Origin: Nissolia schottii
Lineage: Eukaryota; Streptophyta; Magnoliopsida; Fabales; Fabaceae
Assembly (NCBI GenBank): GCA_003254905.1
Contig: QANU01001262.1
Location: 886,485-950,484 of the forward strand
Direction of reading: 5' to 3'
Length of the DNA stretch: 64,000 nucleotides
Below, piece by piece: positions 23,602-37,010 of this stretch (position 1 is its first letter; every line of letters begins with the position of its first letter). The notes beneath the pieces were generated by a model. It was not told the origin of the DNA and did not search any database. It saw only the letters and a list, made by a program, of their open reading frames with translations. Both the position numbers and the translations under genes were made by a program.

Positions 23602-26000
23602 TGTAACACCACAGCTAGCTACTTACACTTAAGTCGTAAACAATGCTCACAAAGTTGTTATCTGCTTTGATTATAATACTTTTAGTCTTATATTATATTT
23701 GAAAATATTCTTTAACTAAAAATATGAACTGGTTTAAATTTTTTCCTTTCTTTATTAAAACATAAAATATGAGTCATGCATATTTGAGAAGACATGTGTA
23801 TAAGTATGTAAGCGATAGAGTCTACAGGACTTAGGCGTTTTAATGACATAGTAGTTAATCATCTAAAGATAGTCCATAAAAGCATAAAATTCATTCATAC
23901 ACATGAGTCCAGAAACGATTACACATTTAGTATTATATATACATATACACTTACTGCACATATGAGCTAATGACATATCTAATCCATTTAGCTAATACAA
24001 AATACAAAACACCTAAATGTCACGATGCGTAGATATACATTGTTCTCCTTCTGCTTCCCTAGAACATCTTGACGCCAAGGCCTTTATTCGTCCAGTAGTG
24101 CCTCCTCTTCTCCGTTGTATTTGTCGTGCTCGCCTAGAATTATAAATGAGTGGGGGATGAGAACGTCGTGTCCTCAGTGGGAATCCTAGGGCTTAACTAT
24201 CCATTTTCGCTCCATTTATGATCCAGGCCACTTAGGAGATCTCTAGGTGTCAAAGTATACTAAAATCCCTACTTATTATTTTTATTATTCATGCTAGTCC
24301 TGAGCAGTTTTATCTACTTTACTAGGTGATCGGGAGATTTCTAATCTTTACATTACCTATGAAGTAAAAGATATCGTGCTTACTAATCCTATTCGCTTGA
24401 GTAACGTGACATCGGATCACGTAATCTCATATCGTATAACCTTGTAGAGGCCATCTTGCAAAAACCTATCACTCGACGTTACCTTATCGTATACATATAT
24501 AATCACCATCTATATACATCTTATGTGCCCTGTCAAGTACTTTCCATCGGGGCAGCATCCTTCTTGACTTGTCCATCATTTCCCTTTGTACCCAGTGGAA
24601 CCACCGTCCCCTTGCAATATACAATCTACTTCGTATTCTTTAAATTGGAAGACATGTCTAATGCCACAGATGCATTTAGCATCAACATATATATCAAATG
24701 ACCATCTTGCATGCAGGGTGGTGAGGGGTCGCTCTTACAGCGTCACTAGAGGTGGATTCGTGGCCTTGCAATATTTGATTGCCATTTCTTAACATTTCTT
24801 ACTTTCGTAGCATACGTAACATACTTTCTTTATCATCTTATAACTTTCTTATTATTTCGTACGGGATTGCACCCACATAACTCCCTTCTCGTCGCATATC
24901 GAATGTTGAAGAGTTTTACCATCATGTGCTCACCTTGTCGCCGCATCTCGGACGTTGAAGGGATGTACTGCCATGTGCCCGTCTTCTCACCAGATATTAG
25001 ACGTTGAAGGGGTTACAAAGAGGGGGTTTCCTTACATTCATATCTTTTCTTTTCAAATCATAACTTGCTCATCATAAACTTTCTTTGTTCTCATATAGTA
25101 TATTTCCTTGCAAGTTTTAAACTTGCTTTCGTAATATTAACCATTCCTTCTTTCTAGATGGCGAGCGGCGTGTCCGTAGACGTGCCAAGAGAGGGGATTT
25201 ACTATTATATAACTAAGTACATATTTTCAAGGTATTCTGAGCCCATTGTGATTTTTTCTTAGTTACGTGATTGTCCTTCTAGTTATCTAAGGTTGCCTTA
25301 ACACCCTAATGGCAACCATTTTCTCATGATGAATAAAAATAATTTATAGCACATAGAATACAATTAATTTCTCATGAATATCATAATCTGTCAACTAAGG
25401 TGTACCAGTGCTTTTCAGGATATGTGTCGCCTCATAGACTCATGGGACTCACACTCCTAAAACTATTTGGTGATTCCCTTATAACTCCTAATATGTTCCT
25501 GGTAACTTTCCCTCATCAAATCTTATGATCTTACGTGTACAACTCAAATGGTTATGCCTTTTTCTTTTTCTTAAATTATTCTCTAACCCTAGTTTATTCT
25601 CTAATCTCCATATGTTCATTCTTTTATTTTTAAGCTCTCTTACCTTTTCCTCACCTACCTAACCCAAAATCCTCATTCACCATACATATTCATTTTTAAC
25701 TTTATCTTGGTTGTCTTAACCTTTTCTTAGATTCCTTAACTATCCCTTGGAAACTCCGATATTCGGCTTTTTCCCAAAACTCTCAATTTTCTTCAGAATT
25801 TTAGTTATCAAAAACCTAAAAGGACCAAGATTTCACCCCAAGGTTTTTGATAGTTCTAAGCTTATTTTTCATGAAAACAAACTCAAATTTTCAACTCTAC
25901 TTTTTGAAATTCTCATTTTTTCCTTATTCGCCCAAAAACGTCGTTTTACTAAATTTGTTCGAGAAATTCGTCGAAGGCTCCGAAAATTTTGAAACTTACC
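23602..26000 (-). mobile_element. LTR-like repeat, copy 2, truncated
   Basis: It begins TGTAACACC at 23602 and shares ordered blocks with the copies at 11796 and 44336, such as cgtaaacaatgctcac, gagaacgtcgtg, gccac.ttaggagatctctagg, tagtcctgagcag and ctaaggttgcc. The TATA-containing end seen in the other two copies is missing, and similarity fades before about 26000. The remaining end lies roughly 150 bases upstream of the PPR start codon. No coding region is visible. Confidence 0.6.
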
Positions 26001-26142
26001 ACCCCCCACTTAATTTCAAAAACGTCCAGAAATCAATAGAAGAGCGGTTGAATATGTAGCATTCTCAGCAAGCAGGCCTCGTTTTCTGATACATAAATCT
26101 CTTCTTCTTCTTTTTTCTCTTTTTTCCTTTTGTTAATTAGCA

Positions 26143-28445
26143 ATGGCAAGCACGGCAGTAACCATGTCCAGCTCTTCCCACAGCACCACCTTAGCTCTTC
26201 CTCCACCTCAGTTTCAGAACCCACAGGCGGTGAATCCAATGCTGCTGAAAGCACTCACATCAGCCACAACTCTTCGACAACTCAAACAAGTTCATGCCCA
26301 AATCCTTCGCTCTGACCTCGACCAATCACGCTCCCTCCTTCTCAAGATGCTCTCCTCCGCCGCCGTCTCCTCCTCCTCCTCCGCCGTCAACTACGCTCTC
26401 TCCCTCTTCTCCCAAATCCCTAACCCTCCCACCCATTTCACCAACCAGCTCCTCCGTCACTTCTCTCGCGGCCCCAAACCCCACAACTCCCTCTTGCTCT
26501 ACCGCACCCTCAGGACACGTGGCTCCAACCTCGACAGGTTCGGCTTCCCTCCGTTGCTGAAGGCCGTTGCGAAAGTTTCTGCCTTGAGCGAAGGGTTGGA
26601 GATTCATGGCCTTGCTTCCAAGTTGGGCTTCGATGCTGACCCTTTTAATCAAACGGGCTTGGTTAGGATGTACGCGGCATGCGGCCGCATTGTCGATGCG
26701 CGCTTGCTGTTTGACAAAATGTCTCAACGGGATGTTGTTGCCTGGAATATTATGATTAATGGGTATAGTGTAGTTTTTGCCGTGAATTTTGTGCATGCTT
26801 TTGCTTTTGCTCATGAAGTTTGAAACTTTGGACTCTGGTGTTTTGATGCAGGTACTGCCAGAGTGGTCATTATGATCATGTTTTGGAGCTCTACGAGGAA
26901 ATGAGGAGCTCTGGTATGAAGCCAGATGCTGTGATTCTTTGCACTGTACTCTCTGCTTGTGGTCATGCTGGAAATTTGAGCTATGGCAAAGGAATCCATG
27001 AGTTCGTTCGGGATAATGGTCTTGACGTCGACTCACATTTACAGAGTGCTCTCATTAACATGTATGCGAATTGTGGTGCAATGGATTTGGCCCGGCAGCT
27101 CTATGATGAACTTTCGTTGAAACACTTGGTTGTTTCCACTGCCATGATTTCGGGGTATGCAAAACTTGGAATGGTTAAAGATGCTCGCATCATATTTGGC
27201 CAAATGGTTGAGAAGGACTTGGTGTGTTGGAGTGCGATGATATCTGGTTACGCTGAGAGTGATCAGCCTCATGAGGCTCTTAAATTGTTCAATGAAATGC
27301 GGCTGCAGAGAATAGTGCCTGATCAGATCACAATGCTGAGTGTCATTTCCGCTTGTGCTCATGTTGGTGCACTTGTTGAAGCAAAATGGGTTCATACATA
27401 TGCAGATAAAAATGGTTTTGGAAGAGCTCTACCTGTCAGTAATGCACTGATTGACATGTACGCTAAATGTGGGAACTTGGTCAGAGCAAGGGAGGTATTT
27501 GAGAATATGCCAAGAAAAAATGTGATATCTTTTTCCAGCATGATCAAAGCTTTTGCCATGCATGGGGATGCTGATGGTGCCATAAACCTTTTCCATAGGA
27601 TGAAAGAAGAAGGTATCAAGCCCAACAGGGTTACATTTATTGGTGTCCTGTATGCCTGCAGTCATGCTGGTTTGGTTGAGGATGCCCAGAACTTCTTTTC
27701 ATCCATGATTAATGACCATGGCATATCTCCCAAGCTCGAGCACTACGGATGCATGGTTGACCTGTACTGTAGAGCCAATTTCTTGAGAAAAGCTATTGAA
27801 CTCATTGAGACAATGCCTTTCGCACCAAATGTCATCATTTGGGGATCCCTTATGTCTGCTTGTCGAGTACATGGTGAGGTTGAATTAGGGGAATTTGCTG
27901 CCAGAAGAATTCTTGAGTTAGAGCCTGATCATGATGGAGCCCTTGTAGTCTTATCAAACATTTATGCCAAAGAAAAAAGGTGGGATGATGTTGGACTGGT
28001 CAGGAAATTAATGAGACATAAAGGTATCTCTAAGGAGAGGGCATGCAGTAGGATTGAAATGAATAATGAGGTGCATGTGTTTATGATGGCAGATAGATAT
28101 CATAAACATTCAGATGAAATATATGAGAAGTTGGGCGAGGTAGTCAGTCAATTGAAGTTGGTTGGCTACACACCGAGTGCCTCAGGCATTTTGGTTGATA
28201 TAGAAGAGGAAGAAAAGAAAGAGCTAGTTCTCTGGCATAGTGAAAAATTAGCGCTTTGCTATGGACTAATAAGTGCGGAGAAAGAGTCATGCATTCGCAT
28301 AGTAAAAAATCTTAGAATATGTGAGGATTGCCATACCTTTATGAAATTAGTTTCGAAGGTGTATCAAATAGAGATTGTTGTGAGAGATAGGACTAGGTTT
28401 CATCATTGTAGCGGTGGTATCTGTTCTTGTAGAGACTATTGGTGA
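26143..28445 (+). CDS. DYW-type pentatricopeptide repeat protein, organelle RNA editing factor (At4g14820-like)
   Basis: Two exons, 26143-26762 and 26852-28445, join in frame across an 89-base GT/AG intron (...MING|YCQSG...) and encode 737 residues. The serine-rich N-terminus is compatible with an organelle transit peptide. PLS-type PPR motifs follow (VVAWNIMINGY, LVCWSAMISGYAESD, NVISFSSMIKAFAMHG, GCMVDLYCRA), then the E and E+ motifs and a DYW deaminase-like domain. Its zinc-binding signatures are present: HSEKLA (HxE) and CEDCH (CxxCH). The protein ends CSCRDYW. Proteins of this type bind organelle transcripts and specify C-to-U editing. Overall sequence most resembles Arabidopsis At4g14820 from memory. 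The start ATG is preceded by a CT-rich leader. The intron is unusual, since most PPR genes have none. The gene looks intact. Confidence 0.92.
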
Positions 28446-28630
28446 CTTACTTGATTATTTTCTATTATTCAATTGAACTAGAGTACGTTGAACAATTCTC
28501 ACATAAGCTGGCTCCTTAATTTTATATGAATAAAACAGAGCCATTGAGAAATAATTCCTAGTGAAATCATCAAACAGGCAAACCTTTTATTTCTCTCACA
28601 TTAGGCAACATTGCTAATGGTAAGGATGAA

Positions 28631-29146
28631 TCATGTTAGCTTATCTGTAGTCAAGAAGCTGTAGATAATGAAATCCTTTACCTCCCCTTTACAAAATGCA
28701 TACTTTCGTAGCAGTCCTTCATTGACAAACCCAACTTTTTGCAGCACCCCTTGAGACCCCTTATTCTCCAACTCAACCAAAGCCTCAAGTCTTAGCAATT
28801 GTGGGAATTGGTTGAACACAGCAGGTATTAACATCCTCAAAGCCTCAGTGACTATCCCTTTCCCCCAGTGCTCCGCAGCCACTGCGTAGCTAACATGCGC
28901 CTTGCACTGGTAATCACCGGATTCCGGCTTGGCGGAAACGTATCCTATGGATTGGTCATCGAGGCATATGGATTGACGCCATGGATGGGGCATAGCAACA
29001 CACTCTATGTAAGCCAAGGCTTCTTCTTTGGTTGTGATAGAGTTCCATCTTAGATACCTTGTCACTTTGTCGTCACCGGCCCATGTAAGGAAGTCATCGG
29101 CATCAGATGGCTTGAATGGTCGGAGAGTGATTCTTGAGTAATCCAT
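28631..29146 (-). CDS. GNAT-family N-acetyltransferase, RimJ/RimL-like (GNAT1)
   Basis: A single exon of 171 residues beginning MDYSRITLRPF. The longer open frame to 29206 adds 20 residues that do not fit the family, so I place the start at 29146. The acetyl-CoA-binding signature is visible as AAEHWGKGIVTEAL, with the motif B-like LEALVELENKGSQGVLQKVGF behind it; this fits acetyl transfer from acetyl-CoA to a small molecule or peptide amine. The substrate is unknown. It is the most divergent and leftmost of four minus-strand paralogues. Its stop lies 185 bases from the stop of the converging PPR gene. Confidence 0.9.
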   Translation of the reverse strand: MDYSRITLRPFKPSDADDFLTWAGDDKVTRYLRWNSITTKEEALAYIECVAMPHPWRQSICLDDQSIGYVSAKPESGDYQCKAHVSYAVAAEHWGKGIVTEALRMLIPAVFNQFPQLLRLEALVELENKGSQGVLQKVGFVNEGLLRKYAFCKGEVKDFIIYSFLTTDKLT

Positions 29147-29648
29147 AGGAACTGAAATATGTAATTGATAATTGAGCACGCGAATAACTGAGACCAACCA
29201 CAACAATAAAAAGGAGTGAGCGACCCCTACATACTATGTATATGGAATGCTCTATGACATAGACCTACACACACCTCTTCAAATGCATTGTATAAACCCT
29301 ATTCTATTCGGTCAACAAAGGCGGGCGCGGATTCATTTCCTGTAGTTCCAATTTCTTAGCAGCAAATTTTAAAGTTGGAGAGAAATTTTCTACTGAAAGG
29401 AACTCAAATAGTAACCACACCAGATTGAGTAAAGTTTGGCAATTGAAGTTAATTTATCTTACTATCAGGATTTACAACCGAACCATTAGATTAGTGAAAT
29501 TCAATATTTATCATGTTATACAACTCCATAACCATAAGGGTTAATATTATACATGTGAAGTCAATTAATCATAGTAAAGAAACAAGGATATTTCGTGTGG
29601 TTTTGTATGGGCCTATCACACAAAAAGAATCGTGTTGAAGGAAAAAAA
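29147..29648. other. Spacer upstream of GNAT1
   Basis: This is promoter-side sequence of the first GNAT gene followed by AT-rich spacer up to the 7SL terminator. No further gene is visible. Confidence 0.45.
29642..29648 (-). terminator. Pol III T-run terminator of 7SL
   Basis: Seven consecutive T on the minus strand follow directly after the RNA-like block. Confidence 0.7.
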
Positions 29649-29950
29649 GGGTGTTGGTTCAAGAGCTAGGCACACCAGGCCATTCTGGGCTGAGGGTGCA
29701 GCGGCCTGTAATCCCTCCACTGTCAGGAGCCGCAGGTACTCGCTGCTCTGTGAAACCAGCCTAACGCATTGCCCTACAGTCTAGGGACCAGGACACCTGG
29801 GCCTTCGCCCAAGCACCGTGGCCCAACTCTCAACTTGGAGTGGGCAGGCCAGCATGGTGCAGCTAACAGCCCAACCAAGTGTAGCCAGAGCTACGTCCCA
29901 CCACCTTAATGCCCCCACTTGGGTTACAAGCTTGAGTTACCAGGCTCGGC
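29649..29950 (-). ncRNA. 7SL: 7SL (signal recognition particle) RNA
   Basis: A GC-rich block of about 300 bases reads, on the minus strand, as a plant SRP RNA. The 5' end at 29950 is GCCGAGCCTGGTAAC, followed by the Alu-domain strand CTTGTAACCCAAGTGGGGGC. The S-domain strand GGTTTCACAGAGCAGC, the GGAGGGATTACAGGCC block and CCGCTGCACCCTCAGCCC follow, matching the conserved asymmetric loop region of SRP RNA. A T7 run at 29648-29642 serves as a Pol III terminator. Upstream TATA and USE elements are present, so this may be a working gene. The RNA scaffolds the signal recognition particle, which targets secretory ribosomes to the ER. Exact ends are estimated. Confidence 0.85.
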
Positions 29951-29972
29951 GAATGGAGAGCTACGTCTGGTG

Positions 29973-30014
29973 ATTATAAAGATGGGTTTCAATATTGTTC
30001 TGGGCGATGTGGGG
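29973..30014 (-). promoter_or_regulatory. USE and TATA of the 7SL gene
   Basis: On the minus strand, CCCCACATCG (30014-30005) differs at one position from the plant upstream sequence element RTCCCACATCG. TTTATAATC (29981-29973) is the TATA element. About 25 bases separate them, the spacing of plant Pol III USE/TATA promoters. The TATA is about 25-30 bases from the inferred RNA start. Confidence 0.8.
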
Positions 30015-31360
30015 CATAAATGCATAACCTTGCAACCCTCAGAGAAGTTTTGTGTTGTGGTTTTTATGCCCTGAAAACCACATAACCCCCCTTCAGTCCC
30101 AAAGGTATTTGATAGAGGTTGATTTGTTCCGAAGATTATGAAAGTTTTGGGTTGTTATTTATGCAAAGTTTTTGCACCAAAGTATTCATGGTGTATAACA
30201 AATTGTCTGTCATATATAGTTCCAGCGAGTATATTCACATTGCCTAAGTGGAAGCATTTCAATCAAATTATTCATACAATTATTCCAATGGTCCATTGTC
30301 AAAGAATGTTGCAACGAACAGATGATGGGAAGATCTGCATTCTTGAAAGGCCGTTGCAAATGTCACCCCTAGAATGTGGTGCCAATGATGGCGCTCCTAT
30401 AAGTCCTATGGAAGAACACCTTCTACTTCCCCGTCGGTTTAAAGTTTAAACTGTGCAACTAGTTTGAAGATGATGGCACATACGGAAGTACATCATCTAG
30501 TCTCCTTCTTGTTCCTCTAAGTTAACACATAAAATTCCCATCATTCAGCGATTGAGAACCAGGATTTGAAACAATTACTTATCTATGATGGTCCAAGAAG
30601 AAGACGAAGCTGCAAGACACATTGCTTTTATGAGGGTCTCAATATATACAGAGAATGGTAGTCATGAACATAAATGGGTGTTCGAGAATTTTAAGGACAT
30701 TAAATCAAGTCTCTATACTTTGTTCAACTTCAATTGAATCTATCTAGGTAGAAATACAAAGAACTACATATATTACTAATAATTACAGATTTTAGTTATA
30801 TTTACTGGTAAATCCAATGAACGAATTTCTGATCCATTATTAATTATTTTTAAGAACAATAATTAACTTGCGAGTTTACTCTTAGATTTACCATGATCTT
30901 GTTCACACAACAAAATGAATGTGTGTAGTTTTTTCACAAAATTAAATTTAAAATTAGAAAGAAAGAAAGAAGAGATAACTCGGAAAGGACTATGCCAATA
31001 AAGAATAATTTTAATTATTTAATCACATTTATAACTTTCAATAGCTTATCAATAATTTTGAGTTAGCTCAAATTGCTTGGATGTTTTTCTTTTAGTATTT
31101 CAAATGCCATTTTTACTCATGATCTTGAGCTTGAGTTTTTGTTGAAGATTAGGGAGTTAGTGTTGCGTAATTGGAGCATGCACTTCTCACTTTTCATTGG
31201 TCCAGCATTCACCAAATTCTTGTGCTAATTTGGTGGCTAAAGTTGTGCTATAAGGGGTGTGTTCCTTTCGAGTTTTGAATTTATTCAGGAGAGGAGCTTC
31301 AAGCTCTTTTTGTTTATCTATTTATTTAGATGTGTAGTCCTTTCTACGTATTCATCCTTT

Positions 31361-31402
<42 letters not shown>

Positions 31403-32599
31403 TATACATATATATTTCTATTTGCCAATAAAGAATATTATTGTTAGTTAAGGTTTGAACTCTTATTCTAAATGACATTGGGATACAAGTGTTTATCTTC
31501 ACCTAAATTTCTTTTTACCAAAAAAATCATATATTTTTAATTGGAACAATCTTTTAAATTTTTTTTTTGACTGCACAATTTTTTATGTCTTTATTAATAC
31601 TAGTAGCAGTAGGGCTTGACAGCACTTTGTGTGTAGTTATTTTTAGTGGTAATTTTGTTTTTAAGAATTATTTTTTGTGGTAATTGATAGTAGGAGTAAT
31701 TAACAAATGTAAGACAATAAAGTAGTGATCATGTGAGTTTATCCTTTTAGCGCAAAAGTTATTTTAAGATTAATTATTATTTATGGCAAAAGTAATATCT
31801 AAAGTTGGATACCAAAATGAAGTGATTTGTTAGTATCCCTTTATTGTATGTATGTGTAGACAAGTGATGTTAAAACCACATTTAAAAAAAAAAAAAGAAT
31901 GCTACTTGAATAACTAAAACAAACAAACAACAACAAAAGATAACACATTAAAAAGCAAAATTCTCCCATTGAAAAATTATTATTTTTCTCTACTCTCTTT
32001 CTCTTCTCTCACGCTTTTTTATTTCCTCATTTTCACTTTCTTTTTCTCTCACCTACAAAGTCAGACTTTCTTCTTCCTCCTCCTCCTCCTCCTCCTCCTC
32101 CATCTGCTCTCTTTCTCTCATTGCAAGTTTTCCACCATGAACGTTACGTCCTCCATTGTGACTCGTTTTTTATTGTTGTCAACTCATCCATCACGTGTAG
32201 AGATAAGTATGCCTTCTTCTTTTTCTTTTCTCTGATTTTGTATGTTGGTTTATTTGTGATAAGATGTTGGTTTGTCTTTGTTATGGTGTTCCGTTAGAGT
32301 TAGATTTATTTATTTACACAGTAATTCATTGTGTTGATTTTTTTGGTTTTCAAAGATTGAATTGCTTATTATTTTGTTGGTTTCTTTATTGTTGAAGGAG
32401 AGAATTTGAGGAATTCTATATTTTAATGTATTATCTATTTTTATTGTTTATTTTGGTTGTTCAGGGAGCATATCTCTTTAAAAAAAAAACGAAAATCAAT
32501 TCATAATGCATCGTACGTATCATTATGATTGAGCAGTTAAAGGCTTGATGATTTTTTTTTTGGTTAATTAGTTTCAACACGAACCAGGCTTGAAATATT
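30015..32599. other. Spacer between 7SL and RPS3A
   Basis: Mostly AT-rich. The ORF at 30138-30449 has no family resemblance and no splice context. The CT-rich stretch at 31980-32120 generates the low-complexity ORF at 31969-32235. A TA/ACATAT microsatellite lies at 31362-31420. I see no gene. Confidence 0.5.
31362..31420. repeat. (TA)n / (ACATAT)n microsatellite
   Basis: A run of alternating TA with interspersed ACATAT units. Confidence 0.9.
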
Positions 32600-32760
32600 T
32601 GGGCCTAGGCTCGACTTGAACTGTGTTACTAAATGTATTCCAGAGGAGCCTATGAGGTGAAAAAGTAGGCCGAAGCCCATGATGGTTTGCAGCCCAAGGA
32701 GCGCGAAATATAAAAGAGCGAGCCAAGAAGACACCGATAACACCGAGCGAGCTAGGGTTT
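32600..32760 (+). promoter_or_regulatory. Ribosomal-protein promoter module: site II, TATA, telo box
   Basis: TGGGCC at 32600-32605 and two AGCCCA (TGGGCT reversed) at 32674-32679 and 32691-32696 are site II elements, the TCP-bound motifs typical of plant ribosomal protein promoters. A TATA-like atataaaag follows near 32707. TAGGGTTT at 32753-32760 is a telo box just downstream. This combination is characteristic of plant translation-apparatus genes and fits the RPS3A start at 32837. Confidence 0.75.
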
Positions 32761-32836
32761 GCTGCGAAGGCCGTCATCAGCGAGTGCAAAAGAGGGAGCA
32801 GCAGAAGCAGCTCGTGCCAGTGTTGACTGCTGAGCC

Positions 32837-34840
<2,004 letters not shown>

Positions 34841-35910
34841 TTGAGTGATAAGGGGTCTTTAGTTTGTTTTTAGGGTTCTGCTGCTTATTATTTATTTACC
34901 AGTTTTGTTTTGACAATGAGAAACATATTTCTGCATCCAATCTAAATTTGGATTTTTGGTCTTGGCAAATTTCAGTTAGTGGTACTCTCAAAGAAGTTGA
35001 TGCGATCATATTTTCATTTGTTGAAAGGACAAAGCAGTTCGGGCGATCTTTTTTACTTGGTTGAACTAGTTTTTCCATCCAGTACTTTAATTCGTACGTT
35101 TACGGTTTACTGCGAGCTTGTTTGTAGCAAAGCTTCTTTTTTTTTTTCAAATGTTTCTATGGTTTTTTTATTTGCTTAGTTATGAACGAACAGAACGGCT
35201 TATACAAGAACGAGGTGCTTGTATTCAGAAGCTGAAAACTATTATATAGAACCCAAATCATAGGGCAGATTGATAAGCAGTATTGTCTGGTAATCACTGT
35301 TGTTGATCTACACATGATGCCCAGGGCAGTGAGTTGGGCAGAGCTAGTAAAGCTTAGGCTTGTGTCATTTTTTTAATAAGCTGAGTTGAAAAGCTAATTT
35401 AGAGTTGCGGGCTCAACTTTAGCTTATGAAAAGTCTTTCAAGCTTGAATTAAATCATGAGCTATTTACATTTGATTAAATAATTTAAATTTTTTTTATGC
35501 TTAATAAGTTACTCCCTCTATTTCCCATAGGCTGTATTGTTTTTTGCAAATTTATCTATGTTTAAATGCATTGAACTATCAATGAATTTAAAATAACAAA
35601 AATGAATAACATTGGAGAACAGATGGAGTATAACATATTGCCATAACAACACAATTTTATTACCACCAATAATAATATCAACAACAAAATATAATTATAT
35701 ACATACATTGATACTTACACATGATTAAGTAAACTTATGGACTATTGAATTGAACATAACAAAATTTAACTTATTTAATAAACAAGTTGAAATTTTGAAC
35801 TCATGCGCAATTTATGAAGTCAATTTATCACGCTATTAATAAATCGAGTTATAAATAGATCATGAGGGGACTTGATTCACTTCTGGCCCAAATAATGCAT
35901 GCTTAATAAC
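34841..35910. other. Spacer between RPS3A and GNAT2
   Basis: The 3' flank of RPS3A, a Stowaway-like MITE, and the 3' flank of the second GNAT gene. No additional gene is visible. Confidence 0.5.
35513..35628. mobile_element. Stowaway-like MITE
   Basis: The left end CTCCCTCTATTTCCCAT pairs with the reverse complement of the right end (CTCCATCTGTTCTCCAAT). A TA dinucleotide flanks each side. Length is about 116 bases, and the CTCCCTC terminal motif is typical of Stowaway (Tc1/mariner-derived) MITEs. Confidence 0.75.
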
Positions 35911-36504
35911 TCAAAGCTTGAGGGAAGCAAATTCAGTTTGTAGATCAGTTGGAAGAAGACTATAAACTACCACATCCCTGCTTTTCCCCTTGATAAACAT
36001 GTATCTTCTCAGGACACCCTCCCTTTGGAAACCAGCCTTATCCAGAACCCTCTGAGATGCCACATTTTCAAGGTCAGTAAGAGCTTCAAGCCTTTCTACA
36101 TTAGGATACATGCTGAATACAATCTTTCCCACTTGCTTCAGAACATGTGTAACAATCCCTTTGCCCCAGTATTCTGCAGCCAAAATATAGCCAACTTCAG
36201 CTGTTTTTGCCCTGCATTTATCACCCCCTGAATACAAGCACACAGAAATGGAACCGATTGCGCGGTTGTCAAGGCATATAGCTCTGTACCACGAAAATGT
36301 TGTTGGTATCTGGTTGATGAACTTTATTCCATCCTCTCTGCTGCTGTAAGGTTCCCAGGTGCAATACTCTGTCACCTTTTCATCGCTTGACCACACCATG
36401 AGATCATCAACATCAGAAAGATCGCTTTCTCGAAGAGATATCTTAGCTAGATCAATACTCTCTTCCCTCGTATTTGATTCGGAAGAACCGGCTTCGCTCG
36501 TCAT
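35911..36504 (-). CDS. GNAT-family N-acetyltransferase (GNAT2)
   Basis: A single exon of 197 residues starting MTSEAGSSESNTREE. The domain carries ISLRESDLSDVDDLMVW, the acetyl-CoA-binding loop AAEYWGKGIVTHVL and the C-terminal strand GFQREGVLRRYMFIKGKSRD. It closely resembles GNAT3 and the GNAT4 pseudogene, so these three are recent tandem duplicates. A TATA motif (TCTATAAATA on the minus strand, about 36563-36571) lies roughly 60 bases before the ATG. The substrate is unknown. Among plants, tandem GNATs of this type are annotated only as putative acetyltransferases. Confidence 0.92.
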   Translation of the reverse strand: MTSEAGSSESNTREESIDLAKISLRESDLSDVDDLMVWSSDEKVTEYCTWEPYSSREDGIKFINQIPTTFSWYRAICLDNRAIGSISVCLYSGGDKCRAKTAEVGYILAAEYWGKGIVTHVLKQVGKIVFSMYPNVERLEALTDLENVASQRVLDKAGFQREGVLRRYMFIKGKSRDVVVYSLLPTDLQTEFASLKL

Positions 36505-36562
36505 ATTTAATAAACTAGCACTCGCTGGTTTGAATTACTCTCTCAGTGCTGCTTATTGCTTA

Positions 36563-36571
36563 TTTATAGAG
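36563..36571 (-). promoter_or_regulatory. TATA box of GNAT2
   Basis: CTATAAATA on the minus strand, about 60 bases upstream of the ATG at 36504. Confidence 0.6.
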
Positions 36572-37010
36572 ACTTGGAAAGAAACTTGCTAGTTTATGTG
36601 GCTGAAAATCTGTTATCAATATGAAATTTCGTGTCAATGATGCTAGTGAAGTATGGGCAAAAAATTAGTCAATAGCCGCCTTAGATGAATATGAATAGGG
36701 ATGCAATAGATGTGAAGTTGCAAATTAGTTACACCACAGAATGCATGATATTTCTCATCTTTTTTGATCCTGTCATTTTCCCATCTCTGTTACCATACAA
36801 CTTGTACAAATGATAAGGCTACACATTACTAACGATGCGAACATTTGATACTCACCATAATATGAGGACTATTAGGAGGGGAATGGTGAAGGCTAAGTGA
36901 GAAATTATAATATTGGGTTGAATATCGTATCTTAACTTAAAATTTTAAATAATGACTATGAATCTAAAGCTGATAATATCATAATAGACAAATCAAATTT
37001 GGGAATCAGT

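Noticed and set aside
30138..30449. 103-residue ORF between 7SL and RPS3A
   Set aside because: No domain, splice signals, promoter or recognisable similarity.
31969..32235. Phe/Leu/Ser-rich ORF resembling a signal peptide
   Set aside because: It derives from a CT-rich microsatellite-like stretch and has no continuation.
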